Of a DNA stretch of 33,587 nucleotides, positions 13,919-22,224 are shown one piece after another. This DNA comes from Bacteroidales bacterium. Its GTDB lineage: Bacteria > Bacteroidota > Bacteroidia > Bacteroidales > VadinHA17. The stretch is taken from NCBI GenBank assembly GCA_022865305.1, contig JALHSP010000144.1:1-33587 (forward strand), given 5' to 3'. A model generated the notes under the pieces. It did not search any database. It saw nothing but the letters and a program-made list of their open reading frames with translations, and was not told where the DNA came from. Numbering within the stretch: the stretch's first letter is position 1; the number at the start of each line of letters is the position of its first letter. The translations under genes were made by a program, and so were the position numbers.

Positions 13919-14360
13919 TTGTGGTATTCTTCCTCATAAATAAACGTTTAATAATATTTTTTCGTTTAGAAGTTATCCGTTTTTCTGCCTCTTTCTGCTC
14001 CAGCTCGAAAGGATTTAGAATCTGCCATACCCCGCTCCATCCAGGAAATCCGCCCAGATTTTTATCATCAATATATATATCTACATCGATTTTTCTGCTT
14101 ACGGTATCATCAAATATCTCCTCAGGGTAGTTCTTATTAACAGCATAAAACTCAATACCGTTCTTTCTGCAATATTCAACAGCTTCTTCAAGCTCTTTAC
14201 CAGCCCGGAATGTCCAAAGAATGAGCCGCACGCCTCTTTTTTCAAGCTCTCTGAGGGTTTGAAAGGCAAACAGCTTCTCCTTACCTATTTCAGGATACTG
14301 ATGCTCAACAATAGTGCCATCAAAATCAATTGCGATCTTTATGCCTGTGAAATCAATCAT
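13908..14360 (-). CDS. Small HAD-superfamily hydrolase
   Basis: A 150-aa cytoplasmic HAD-fold protein: motif I IAIDFDGTIVEH (about 9-20), motif II LILWTFRAG, and motif IV as VDIYIDDKNLGG. There is almost no cap domain. It resembles small Bacteroides HAD phosphatases of unassigned substrate. The C-terminus is Lys/Arg-rich and runs 11 bp into the cyclotransferase gene, so the two probably form an operon from the promoter at 14381-14388. The substrate is unknown. Confidence 0.85.
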   Translation of the reverse strand: MIDFTGIKIAIDFDGTIVEHQYPEIGKEKLFAFQTLRELEKRGVRLILWTFRAGKELEEAVEYCRKNGIEFYAVNKNYPEEIFDDTVSRKIDVDIYIDDKNLGGFPGWSGVWQILNPFELEQKEAEKRITSKRKNIIKRLFMRKNTTIEN

Positions 14361-14380
14361 TTAAAACATATTACACTTTG

Positions 14381-14388
14381 CAAAACTA
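14381..14388 (-). promoter_or_regulatory. -7 box TAGTTTTG of the HAD gene
   Basis: Exact TAnnTTTG on the minus strand, 20 nt before the ATG at 14360. It sits back-to-back with the pssA box at 14405-14412, the two boxes being 16 bp apart. Confidence 0.6.
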
Positions 14389-14404
14389 ATAATAAAATTT
14401 ATCT

Positions 14405-14412
14405 TAATTTTG
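14405..14412 (+). promoter_or_regulatory. -7 box TAATTTTG of pssA
   Basis: Exact TAnnTTTG on the plus strand, 30 nt before the pssA ATG. It is divergent to and nearly overlapping the HAD promoter, so the two may compete for polymerase. Confidence 0.6.
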
Positions 14413-14442
14413 CTCTCCTTGTGAACATAACTTCCTCTTCAG

Positions 14443-15162
14443 ATGAAACATGTTCCTAACTTTATAACTTCTCTGAATCTTGCATCAGGTTTTATTGCAA
14501 TAGTTTTTGCAGCAAACGGAGAACTTGTTACTGCTTCCTGGTTAATACTGGCTGCGATGATATTCGACTTCCTCGACGGACTTTCAGCAAGACTATTAAA
14601 ATCTTACTCCGAAATCGGTAAAGAACTCGATTCTCTTGCCGACGTGGTAAGCTTTGGCGTTGCACCTGCTTTTATAATTTATCAGCTTATCAGCAGTTCA
14701 CTTTCAGTAACAGTGCCACTATTTACAAATGGACTGGTAATCAAAGCTTTAATTATCCAGTTAATTCCAGTAATAATGCCTGTGTGTGCCGGTCTGCGCC
14801 TTGCCAAATTCAATACAGATACATCACAAACCACTTCTTTCAGGGGACTTCCTACTCCTGCAAATGCGCTGGCTGTTATCTCTCTTGTTATTGCGGATCA
14901 TTATACCGGTTCAACAATTTACGACTGGTTTTCAGGATCTCCGACAGCCTTGATAATTTTTACTGTCATACTTTCTCTGCTTATGATAAGCCGCCTGCCC
15001 CTGCTCTCTTTGAAGTTTGCGAATCTGAAATTCAGTGGCAATGAAGGAAGATTTATTCTTGTTGCAATGGTAATAGTTTCCCTGATTGTTCTTGGCCTCG
15101 GGGCAGCACCTCTGATCATCCCGTTTTATCTAATAGCATCTTTCCTGTCACTGTTATTCTGA
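14443..15162 (+). CDS. pssA: CDP-diacylglycerol-serine O-phosphatidyltransferase
   Basis: Makes phosphatidylserine from CDP-diacylglycerol and serine in the inner membrane, the step before Psd. 239 aa with the full CDP-alcohol phosphotransferase signature D42..D45-G46..A49-R50...G59...D63...D67 within FDFLDGLSAR and EIGKELDSLADVVSFG. About 6-8 hydrophobic helices follow. The N-terminus (MKHVPNFITSLNLASGF) is typical, so the ATG is secure. The gene is monocistronic, with its own promoter. Its partner genes psd and cdsA lie 6-8 kb away on the other strand. Confidence 0.95.
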   Translation: MKHVPNFITSLNLASGFIAIVFAANGELVTASWLILAAMIFDFLDGLSARLLKSYSEIGKELDSLADVVSFGVAPAFIIYQLISSSLSVTVPLFTNGLVIKALIIQLIPVIMPVCAGLRLAKFNTDTSQTTSFRGLPTPANALAVISLVIADHYTGSTIYDWFSGSPTALIIFTVILSLLMISRLPLLSLKFANLKFSGNEGRFILVAMVIVSLIVLGLGAAPLIIPFYLIASFLSLLF

Positions 15163-15216
15163 GTTGTCTTGCGATCGTGCGGACCCTTATTCAAAGTAAT
15201 CCTGCACCTTGTACCT

Positions 15217-16347
15217 TTAATATACATGCCCCTCCTCTTTCATCTCCTCTTCTGTAATTTTCTTCTTATTTATTGCTTTCCATGCGTACCAGATATAACC
15301 TGCCACTAATGGAATAATAAATGAAATATACATCATTGTTTTCAGTGTAAAAAGACTTGAAGATGCATTCCGGATAGTTAAGGAGCTGTTGATATCATAT
15401 GCCGATGGATAAAAAGCAGTTCCGTTGAAACCTGAAACCAGGAATAACGAAAATACTGCAAGTACGGTTCCCTGACCGGTAAACCATATTCCTTTCCTGC
15501 TGCCTTTGAACAGTGTGGTTCCGATACCATATAAAATGGAAATGACTCCTGCCAGGAACAGGATCGATACGACAGGCATCTGGATGAAATTATACAGATA
15601 CTTGTATTTTTCCAGAGTCACTGATCCGGTTTGCTGATTTACTGCAAAACCTGAGGAAAGCAGGATTAAAATGATAAAAAACAGGAAGAAAACCAAAAAT
15701 GATATAGAATTCATTATCAGTTTTTTACCAGACTTCCTGATAAGGTCTTCATCTTCTATGGAATTAATAATATAAAGCAGTCCGTTTGTCCTGGTGAGGA
15801 AAAGAACAGCTAAACCAAGAGCCAGGTTCCTGCCATCAATGATAGCTTCAAGTCCATGCCAGGGCGTAGCCCACTCAACCTGATTCATATAATTGAGACT
15901 GAACATAGAACCTGTAAAGAAGGTTGCAACTGCAATACCGATAAGTAACGGACCTAAAGATCCATTCAGAAAAAGAAAAATGTCGAATGTCTTCTTCCCG
16001 AGCACGTTAGCCGGTTTGGATCTGTATTCATAAGCTATTGCCTGTATGATAAAACTGAACAGTATTGCCATCCAGACCCAGTATGCTCCACCGAAGCTTG
16101 TTGCATAAAAAAGCGGGAATGAAGCGAAAAATGCACCACCAAAAGTTACCAGTGTTGTAAACGTAAACTCCCATTTTCTACCCATTGCGTTGATTATCAT
16201 TGTTTTCTGAAGATCGTTGCCGGGAAGTGAAAAGATCATTGACTGTCCACCCTGGACAAACATCAGAAATACCAGCAGGCTTGCAAGAAAGGATATAATT
16301 ATCCACCAGTATTGCTGTAAAAACAAATATGATATTAATGTTGTCAT
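15217..16347 (-). CDS. cydB: Cytochrome bd ubiquinol oxidase subunit II
   Basis: Second core subunit of the high-affinity quinol:O2 oxidoreductase in the inner membrane. 376 aa with about 8-9 TM helices; recognisable CydB features are FVQGGQSMIFSLPG near the N-terminus, the GRKWEFTFTTLVTFGGAFFA segment and YEYRSKP. It follows cydA by 11 bp in the same operon. The charged C-terminal tail (KKKITEEEMKEEG) is cytoplasmic. No separate cydX was found. Confidence 0.95.
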   Translation of the reverse strand: MTTLISYLFLQQYWWIIISFLASLLVFLMFVQGGQSMIFSLPGNDLQKTMIINAMGRKWEFTFTTLVTFGGAFFASFPLFYATSFGGAYWVWMAILFSFIIQAIAYEYRSKPANVLGKKTFDIFLFLNGSLGPLLIGIAVATFFTGSMFSLNYMNQVEWATPWHGLEAIIDGRNLALGLAVLFLTRTNGLLYIINSIEDEDLIRKSGKKLIMNSISFLVFFLFFIILILLSSGFAVNQQTGSVTLEKYKYLYNFIQMPVVSILFLAGVISILYGIGTTLFKGSRKGIWFTGQGTVLAVFSLFLVSGFNGTAFYPSAYDINSSLTIRNASSSLFTLKTMMYISFIIPLVAGYIWYAWKAINKKKITEEEMKEEGHVY

Positions 16348-16358
16348 AGTTTATCCTC

Positions 16359-17918
16359 CTAATGATTTGGTCCTGTTTTGATCTGCTTCACCATAATTGA
16401 GACCTCAGCGATCAGCAAAGCTGTAAAAAGAACTGCAAAAAGAATGAAAGTTGTCATAACCGACCCTGCGCTGATCTGCGATACTGCTGCCGATACCGGC
16501 ATGAGGTCCTGGATTATCCATGGCTGGCGACCCATTTCTGCAAGCACCCATCCCGATTCACTTGCGATGTAAGCTAGCGGGATAGAAAACATGGCGATCC
16601 AGAGGAACCACCTGTTTTTCAGAAAAGTGTCCCTGAAGACAAAGATCAGAGCCAGAATGAAAATAAGGATGAACAGGAATCCAAGCATTACCATGAGGTG
16701 GAAAGTATAAAATGCGATGGATACATCCGGAACTGCATCCTCAGGCGATTTAAGAAATGCATACCCAAAATATCTGAAATACTCCTCCATGAATTCTTTA
16801 CTTCTCATGAAAACCAGAATATTTTCAACCTGCACTTTATCATCCATCATTCGCGCTCTTTTATAATCATTCAGGGTTTCTCTTGCAATCTTGCCTCTTC
16901 CCATTTTTTCTATAACTGATAAGATTTGCGCGCCCTGAAGATCACCATTAACAAGGTTTGTGATCCCTGGTACATATGTATCTTTATTCCCTCCTGTCAT
17001 TACCGAAAGAAAGCCAGGTATCTCAATCCGGAAGATAAATTCCTTTATTGTTTTATTTCCGATTTTTTCATCACTGTCCTTTAGAATGCCAAAAGCTGTA
17101 AGTCCAGCGTTCTGCTTTCCTTTATAGTGTGCCTCAAATGCAGCAAATTTCATTGGCTGCACATCTGCAAGTGTTCTGGCTGACATATCTCCCGTGAATG
17201 CAACTGTTAATGAAGACAACAGGCCAAAAACTGCAGCGATTAGAATGCTTCTTTTTGCAAACCATTCTTCCCTTTTCTTTAACAGGAACCAGGAGCTTAT
17301 ACCCAGAACAAACATTGATGCCAGTAAAAACCCTGATGTTATTGTGTGTAGAAACTTATCAACAGCAACCGGATTAAAAAGAACAGCCCAGAAATTAATC
17401 ATTTCATTTCGTGCTGTCTCGGGATTAAATGTCATCCCTACAGGATTCTGCATCCAAGCATTGGCTACAAGGATCCAGAGGGCAGACAGGTTGGCACCGA
17501 TTGCAACAAGCCATGTTGAAGTGAGATGGAATTTTTTGTTCACCTTATTCCAGCCAAAAAACATCACTGCGACAAAGGTTGATTCGAGGAAAAATGCCAG
17601 TATACCTTCTATTGCCAGCGGAGCTCCGAAAATATCTCCCACAAACCACGAGTAATTTGACCAGTTGGTTCCGAATTCAAACTCAAGGATTATACCTGTT
17701 GCCACACCGATGGCAAAGTTTATCCCGAAAAGTGTCATCCAGAACCTGGTAAGTCTTTTCCATTCTGCTTTACCGGTCCGTACATAAATGGTCTCCATAA
17801 TGGCGATAATAAATGACAGCCCAAGCGTAAGTGGCACGAAAATCCAGTGATACATTGCAGTCAGAGCAAACTGAGCTCTTGACCAGTCGACAAGAGCTAA
17901 ATCAACATTTTCAATCAT
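16359..17918 (-). CDS. cydA: Cytochrome bd ubiquinol oxidase subunit I
   Basis: Heme-bearing subunit of cytochrome bd, which reduces O2 to water with quinol and contributes to membrane potential without proton pumping. 519 aa: heme-ligand region QFALTAMYHWIFVPLTLG (H24), conserved GWxxxExGRQPW as GWVLAEMGRQPW near the C-terminal third, and many TM helices. The periplasmic quinol (Q-loop) region around 250-330 is of moderate length, as is usual for Bacteroidota. It overlaps the DUF4492 gene by 8 bp and is followed 11 bp later by cydB. Its role next to a flavodiiron protein gene 2 kb further on fits O2 scavenging in an anaerobe. Confidence 0.97.
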   Translation of the reverse strand: MIENVDLALVDWSRAQFALTAMYHWIFVPLTLGLSFIIAIMETIYVRTGKAEWKRLTRFWMTLFGINFAIGVATGIILEFEFGTNWSNYSWFVGDIFGAPLAIEGILAFFLESTFVAVMFFGWNKVNKKFHLTSTWLVAIGANLSALWILVANAWMQNPVGMTFNPETARNEMINFWAVLFNPVAVDKFLHTITSGFLLASMFVLGISSWFLLKKREEWFAKRSILIAAVFGLLSSLTVAFTGDMSARTLADVQPMKFAAFEAHYKGKQNAGLTAFGILKDSDEKIGNKTIKEFIFRIEIPGFLSVMTGGNKDTYVPGITNLVNGDLQGAQILSVIEKMGRGKIARETLNDYKRARMMDDKVQVENILVFMRSKEFMEEYFRYFGYAFLKSPEDAVPDVSIAFYTFHLMVMLGFLFILIFILALIFVFRDTFLKNRWFLWIAMFSIPLAYIASESGWVLAEMGRQPWIIQDLMPVSAAVSQISAGSVMTTFILFAVLFTALLIAEVSIMVKQIKTGPNH

Positions 17919-18150
17919 AGATATCAGGTGAGTTGGTTAATTGATTAAGTATATATTCACTTCTTTGTTTATCATTATTATAATTTTTCCTGAGAAAATC
18001 GGGGAAAAAGAAAACCTTAAGAACAACAAATATTATAATGAGCTTTATAATAATGATGATCCATACTTTTCTCCCCCATAATGACATATTCCTGAATCCA
18101 TCATAATAAAAGCGGATCACTCTGGCCGGAGCTGAAAGAAAATTATTCAT
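17911..18150 (-). CDS. DUF4492 small membrane protein of the cyd operon
   Basis: 79 aa, one TM helix (about 28-51, WIIIIIKLIIIFVVLKVFFF), preceded by RVIRFYYDGFRNMSLWGRKVW, the family signature. Genes of this family sit directly before cydA in Bacteroidota and Campylobacterota. The 8-bp overlap with cydA makes co-translation likely. By analogy with the single-helix CydX/CydS subunits it may be an accessory or assembly subunit of cytochrome bd. That is inference: there is no sequence similarity to CydX that I can see. Confidence 0.9.
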   Translation of the reverse strand: MNNFLSAPARVIRFYYDGFRNMSLWGRKVWIIIIIKLIIIFVVLKVFFFPDFLRKNYNNDKQRSEYILNQLTNSPDIYD

Positions 18151-18211
18151 CTGTAAAGCAGTTTATGCCAAATGATTCAATTTTAATAATGTTTGCATAA
18201 AGAGCAGGAGA

Positions 18212-19378
18212 TTATTTTTCTTTGTTTTTATCAGGGATGTCCGTTTTATTATGAGAAAAAGGATTTTTTTCTCCCATATTTTCGGGTGAGAGGCTTGATG
18301 TAATCTTCTGAACCGCTTTAAAATTATAAAAAAACTCCCTCGCAAAGACTCTGAGAACCGTATATGCAGGGATCCCCAAAATCATTCCCGGAATACCAGC
18401 CGCAAAGCCGGCAGCAAGTATCACTATAAAAATCTCCAGAGGATGCGCTCTTACACTGTTTGAAAAGATAACAGGTTGAAAAACAACATTATCAATAAAT
18501 TGTGTCACACCAACCACTATTATCATATAGAAAACCAGCGGGCTGAAATCCCCATTCATGTGAGAGGCGACACCCATAATTAATGTAATAAACAATCCGA
18601 GCCATGGACCTACATAGGGAATGACATTCAGAATTCCCACGATAAGACCCATTACCAGAGCCTGCTGAAAATCAATCCCTGCTATGGTCATTCCGATGTC
18701 TATGAGGATCATAACACAGGTACTCTGTATCAAAATTCCTATAAAATACCTGGTCAGGAGCTTCTGGATTGAATAAAGAGCCCTGGTTACGCTTTCGGTA
18801 TATTTATCGGGAACCCACATGAGGATTGATTCAAAAAACAGCCTCTGATCCTTCAGGAAGAAAAATGTAATAAATGATATTGAGAAAACAGCTACAATAA
18901 TATTACCAAGAATACTCATCAGGGAACCAAGAAAATTCTGTATCATATTAATATTCAGAACCCCTGCAATTTTTGAAGCTATATAATCCTTAATCGAAAA
19001 TTCATTGACAATATCTTTATTGAAAACATTGAAAAGGTTTTCAATATTTTTAATAGGACCTTCTATAATCTTAACAAGATTTTGGCTGTCAATAGTTGAT
19101 AAATAATTGATCTGCTTTGTTACAAGCGGTATAAAAATGATGAAAAACAATATAATGCCTCCCCATATAATAATCAGTGCAATAAGGGCACTGAGGGAAC
19201 GTGGGAACGACCATTTTTTGATCCTTATACTGCAAAAGAGATCTACGAGAGGCCGTCCCATAATCGACAAAACACCTGATACAAGTATATAGACTACGAT
19301 ATTGCGAAAGTACCAGGCACATGCCAGCAGGAGTAATACACCTAAAAAAAGAAGTACGTTCCTGAATGTCGTTTTCAT
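18212..19378 (-). CDS. AI-2E family transporter (PerM/YhhT-like permease)
   Basis: 388-aa polytopic membrane protein of the AI-2 exporter/PerM superfamily, with about 8 TM helices: paired N-terminal helices, a long amphipathic central region (about 90-150), and the conserved C-terminal half with GLIVGILNVIPYVGPWLG, FIDNVVFQPVIFSNSVRAHPLEIF and ILAAGFAAGIPGMILGIPAY. The tail is charged. Members move diverse substrates (autoinducer-2, ions, indole have been reported), so substrate cannot be assigned. It has its own promoter 20 nt upstream and ends 61 bp before DUF4492-cydAB, which could receive read-through. Confidence 0.9.
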   Translation of the reverse strand: MKTTFRNVLLFLGVLLLLACAWYFRNIVVYILVSGVLSIMGRPLVDLFCSIRIKKWSFPRSLSALIALIIIWGGIILFFIIFIPLVTKQINYLSTIDSQNLVKIIEGPIKNIENLFNVFNKDIVNEFSIKDYIASKIAGVLNINMIQNFLGSLMSILGNIIVAVFSISFITFFFLKDQRLFFESILMWVPDKYTESVTRALYSIQKLLTRYFIGILIQSTCVMILIDIGMTIAGIDFQQALVMGLIVGILNVIPYVGPWLGLFITLIMGVASHMNGDFSPLVFYMIIVVGVTQFIDNVVFQPVIFSNSVRAHPLEIFIVILAAGFAAGIPGMILGIPAYTVLRVFAREFFYNFKAVQKITSSLSPENMGEKNPFSHNKTDIPDKNKEK

Positions 19379-19398
19379 CTTACAGATTTTCCTTTTTA

Positions 19399-19406
19399 CA
19401 AACCTA
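19399..19406 (-). promoter_or_regulatory. -7 box TAGGTTTG of the AI-2E permease gene
   Basis: Exact TAnnTTTG on the minus strand, 20 nt before the ATG at 19378, the same spacing as in the HAD gene. No -33 TTTG seen. Confidence 0.55.
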
Positions 19407-19500
19407 ATTTAAATTTTTGGAATTACACAGATGAGATGAATTCTAACCAAGACGATTAAGATTTGCATAAACTCGCCTCAATATCACTTTCCGGTTAATA

Positions 19501-19679
19501 CATGTACTCGTCCAAAGCCCCTTTCTCCTTTATTTTTCACCTCATCCCCCTGTCCCCCTTCTCCTGAAAGAGAAGGGGGTAACATGCTGATTAATATTAT
19601 ATTATCCCCTCTCCTGAAGGAGAGGGGATGGGGTGAGGCAGAACAGTAGAGAGGGGGAACAAATGGGGGTAAGTACATG
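19501..19679. mobile_element. Gene-less palindromic element with DUF559-cassette ends
   Basis: 179 bp bounded by CATGTACT (19501-19508) and AGTACATG (19672-19679). Inside are two near-perfect hairpins: 10-bp stem CCCCCTTCTC/GAGAAGGGGG (19554-19579) and 10-bp stem CCCCTCTCCT/AGGAGAGGGG (19606-19627). An outer pair CCTCAT-CCCC / GGGGTGAGG flanks them. Read from the right end inward it runs CATGTACTTACCCCC, a short spacer, then CCCCCTCTCTACT, nearly matching the ends of the DUF559 cassette at 4114-4674. It contains no gene and looks like a non-autonomous (MITE-like) derivative. It occupies the 410-bp gap upstream of hsp20; the rest of that gap shows only promoters. Confidence 0.65.
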
Positions 19680-19808
19680 ACAGTTCTACTGCCATATTGT
19701 CCGTTTATTTTATATAAAATATGCCATTATGGCTGCTTTTATATTTTGGAACGGAACTTGAAACTAAAAGGGTATAAAGATTTAAAATATGTTTAACTTA
19801 AAAATAAT

Positions 19809-19813
19809 GGAGG
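19809..19813 (+). promoter_or_regulatory. Shine-Dalgarno GGAGG of hsp20
   Basis: GGAGG with an 8-nt spacer to ATG 19822. Genes in this phylum rarely use such sites, so it both fixes the start and suggests strong translation. Confidence 0.7.
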
Positions 19814-19821
19814 ACAAAACT

Positions 19822-20247
19822 ATGTTACCAACTATTGCAAAAAGGACTTTCAGCCCGTTCTACATGTCAAATCTTTTTGACGATGATTTTTTCCCTGTAG
19901 TATCAAACAGGACAAGTTCAATGCCGGCTGTAAACATCAAAGAGAATGAAAAAAGTTACACTCTTGAGCTTGCAATTCCCGGAATTGACAAGAAAGATCT
20001 GAAAATTGAAACTAATGAAGATGTTCTTACCATTTCATCTGAGACCAAAAATGAGGTTGAGGATAACAAGGATGGCTATAAAAGAAAAGAATTCAGCTAT
20101 TCTTCTTTCTGCAGAAGTTTTTATATACCTGAAAATGTAAACAGGGATAAAATAGGAGCTTCTTATAAAGATGGCATACTTACAGTGGAACTTCCTAAAC
20201 AGGAAGAAGAAAAGAGTAAGATCAGCCGCCAGGTAAAGATCTCATAA
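19822..20247 (+). CDS. Hsp20/alpha-crystallin small heat-shock protein
   Basis: ATP-independent holdase chaperone forming oligomers in the cytoplasm. The alpha-crystallin domain (about 35-130) starts MPAVNIKENEKSYTLELAIP and ends with the signature DGILTVELPK. The C-terminal V-K-I is the oligomerisation I/V-x-I type motif. I start it at ATG 19822 (141 aa): GGAGG at 19809-19813 stands 8 nt before it, a rare clear Shine-Dalgarno in this window. The upstream in-frame ATG at 19789 adds an unusual MFNLKIMEDKT. A bidirectional terminator follows. CTTGAAA at 19757-19763 equals the sigma-32 -35 element, but no -10 match accompanies it. Confidence 0.94.
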   Translation: MLPTIAKRTFSPFYMSNLFDDDFFPVVSNRTSSMPAVNIKENEKSYTLELAIPGIDKKDLKIETNEDVLTISSETKNEVEDNKDGYKRKEFSYSSFCRSFYIPENVNRDKIGASYKDGILTVELPKQEEEKSKISRQVKIS

Positions 20248-20261
20248 TTTAAGTAAAGAAG

Positions 20262-20285
20262 ATCCCGGTCAGTTGCCGGGATTTT
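20262..20285. terminator. Bidirectional terminator between hsp20 and the flavodiiron gene
   Basis: Perfect 7-bp stem ATCCCGG (20262-20268) / CCGGGAT (20276-20282), 7-nt loop, then TTT on the plus strand and a T-rich stretch on the minus strand. The stop codon of the minus-strand flavodiiron gene (20269-20271) lies in the loop, so both convergent transcripts can end here. Confidence 0.75.
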
Positions 20286-21513
20286 CTGTTTTATTACATC
20301 CCTCCTGTATTTTCTGAGCAAACTTTTTCCCATATTCCTTAAGCGCTTCCTGCTTAGAGCCACCGGGAGAGAATTTAAAAGATGCATTTTCTTCAAATAT
20401 CTTAAGTTTAAGATTCCTCAGGTTCTCGAGGATAATTTTTGCAGCCTCTCCGCTCCAGCCAAATGATCCGAATGCACCGGCCAGCTTACCTTTATCCCTT
20501 ATGGGATTAATAAGTGCAAACAATTTATAAACAGGCAGCAATGTATTTTGATTGATTGTCGGTGATCCTATGAGAATTGCGTTGGCTGAAATGATCCTGG
20601 ATTCCAGCTCTTCAAGGCTGATATTCTCTATATCAGCGATATCTATATCGAAATCCATTATTTCACGGATACCCGAGGCTACTTGTTCAGCTGCTATTTT
20701 CGTATATCCATAAGCTGAAACATAAGTTATAAGAATTCTGTTTTTTGATCCGGATCCTGTAATTTGCAGGTATTCGTTGGCATACTTCTCTGTCAGATCA
20801 ACAATCTTTTTCCAGTTATTCCTGAGCACCGGACCATGACCGGGACAGATGATCCTTATATCCAGTGGCTTTATTTTTTCGATAGCCTTTACCATGAACC
20901 TGCTGAAAGGTTTCAGAATAACATTGAAGTAATATTTAAAAGTATCAAGGTAATCTTCCGTAAGATCATCCTTCATTTCATAAGTGCAGTAATGTGCTCC
21001 GAAAGAATCGCATGTAAACAAAATCCTGTCCTCCACAAGCCAGGTATATATTGAATCGGGCCAGTGCAGGTTTGGAGCTGCGATAAATCTTAAAGTCTTA
21101 TTGCCAAGGTCAAGGGTATCCCCGTCTTTTACAACCAGCGAATTAAAGGGCATATTGATAATATCTTCAATATATCTTATGGCATTGCCGCTGCCAACAA
21201 CAGTCGCTGACGGAGCCATTTTCAGTAAATCCTTTAAGCTTCCGGAATGATCGGGTTCTGTATGGTCAAGGATTATATATTGTATCTCTTCAGGATTTGT
21301 TACTGACTGTAATTTATTAAAATAGGTTTCACTGAACTTTTCCTTGGCAACTTCTACCAGTGCTTTTTTTTCTGCATTTATAAAATATGAATTATAGGTT
21401 GTGCCATGATCAGTTTGCATTACAATATCAAATGTCCTGATATCGTAATCAAGTATTCCTATCCATTTCACACTGTCAGAAATATCGATTATTCTGTCGT
21501 CTTTTCTTTTCAT
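20269..21513 (-). CDS. fprA: Flavodiiron protein (FprA-type A flavoprotein)
   Basis: Reduces O2 to water and/or NO to N2O at a diiron site fed by FMN; cytoplasmic, found chiefly in anaerobes. 414 aa: a beta-lactamase-like domain (about 1-250) with the diiron ligands H84-x-E86-x-D88-H89 (DHTEPDHSG), H150 (APNLHWPDS), D169 (FTCDSFGAH) and H226 (CPGHGP), then a flavodoxin domain (about 258-400) with ILITYVSAYGYTKIAAEQ as FMN phosphate loop. There is no C-terminal rubredoxin, so the electron donor is separate. It lies 15 bp downstream of psd. All diiron ligands are intact. O2 versus NO preference cannot be told. Confidence 0.94.
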   Translation of the reverse strand: MKRKDDRIIDISDSVKWIGILDYDIRTFDIVMQTDHGTTYNSYFINAEKKALVEVAKEKFSETYFNKLQSVTNPEEIQYIILDHTEPDHSGSLKDLLKMAPSATVVGSGNAIRYIEDIINMPFNSLVVKDGDTLDLGNKTLRFIAAPNLHWPDSIYTWLVEDRILFTCDSFGAHYCTYEMKDDLTEDYLDTFKYYFNVILKPFSRFMVKAIEKIKPLDIRIICPGHGPVLRNNWKKIVDLTEKYANEYLQITGSGSKNRILITYVSAYGYTKIAAEQVASGIREIMDFDIDIADIENISLEELESRIISANAILIGSPTINQNTLLPVYKLFALINPIRDKGKLAGAFGSFGWSGEAAKIILENLRNLKLKIFEENASFKFSPGGSKQEALKEYGKKFAQKIQEGCNKTENPGN

Positions 21514-21528
21514 ATTATCTGACGGATT

Positions 21529-22185
21529 TCAGATTTTGGCAATTATGCTTTTGTTTGCCTTTACCTGTTGAAGAATAGGGATCTCTATTTCTGTCCCTAA
21601 TGGCAGAAAGATATCAACTCTTGATCCGAACTTTATAAAGCCAAGCTCATCCCCCTGCAGAACTTCCTGGTTTTCTTTTGCGTAAGTTACAATTCTCCGT
21701 GCAACAGCTCCAGCAATCTGTCTGACAAGAATTTCTTTGCCCTCCCTGGTTTCAATAACTATTGTGCTTCTCTCATTCAATTCAGAAGATTTGGGATGCC
21801 AGGCAACCTTATAATGCCCCGGATGATACCCTACATATTTAATGCGTCCCGATACGGGATACCTGTTACTATGCATATTGAAAGGCGACATAAAAATTGA
21901 AACCTGCAGGCGGAGGTCCTTAAAATATTCACTCTCCACGGATTCTTCAATTACAACCACCTTGCCATCAGCGGGTGCATATACCAGTCCCGGGTCAGGT
22001 TCAAGCGCCCTTGAAGGCAACCGGAAGAAGAAAAGAATAAAAACATAAAATATAAGCGAGCAGAAAAGGAAAGCCCATTTTAAAAGGGTTTCATCAGACC
22101 ATAAAATACCTACAATGATGTTAAGTACCACTAGGATCAAAAAACCCAGAATTAAAATCTTATATCCTTCCTTGTGAATGCTCAT
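21529..22185 (-). CDS. psd: Phosphatidylserine decarboxylase (short type)
   Basis: Decarboxylates phosphatidylserine to phosphatidylethanolamine in the inner membrane, following PssA. 218 aa, the short form common in Bacteroidota and archaea. Two N-terminal TM helices (about 9-28, 35-55), VYAPADGKVV (68-77), IFMSPFNMHSNRYPVSG (97-113), and the self-cleavage site GS at 187-188 in IKFGSRVDIF that generates the pyruvoyl group. It has its own -7 box (22202-22209) although it follows cdsA by only 39 bp. Confidence 0.95.
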   Translation of the reverse strand: MSIHKEGYKILILGFLILVVLNIIVGILWSDETLLKWAFLFCSLIFYVFILFFFRLPSRALEPDPGLVYAPADGKVVVIEESVESEYFKDLRLQVSIFMSPFNMHSNRYPVSGRIKYVGYHPGHYKVAWHPKSSELNERSTIVIETREGKEILVRQIAGAVARRIVTYAKENQEVLQGDELGFIKFGSRVDIFLPLGTEIEIPILQQVKANKSIIAKI

Positions 22186-22201
22186 TCATACAAAATTTGC
22201 A

Positions 22202-22209
22202 CAAAACTA
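22202..22209 (-). promoter_or_regulatory. -7 box TAGTTTTG of psd
   Basis: Exact TAnnTTTG on the minus strand in the cdsA-psd gap, 16 nt before the psd ATG. It suggests psd-fprA can be transcribed apart from ftsH-cdsA. Confidence 0.5.
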
Positions 22210-22224
22210 ATCAAGTCATATCAA

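Noticed and set aside
19757-19763. CTTGAAA upstream of hsp20, identical to the sigma-32 -35 element
   Set aside because: There is no matching -10 (CCCCAT-like) at 13-17 bp, and Bacteroidota generally lack a classical RpoH regulon; probably chance.
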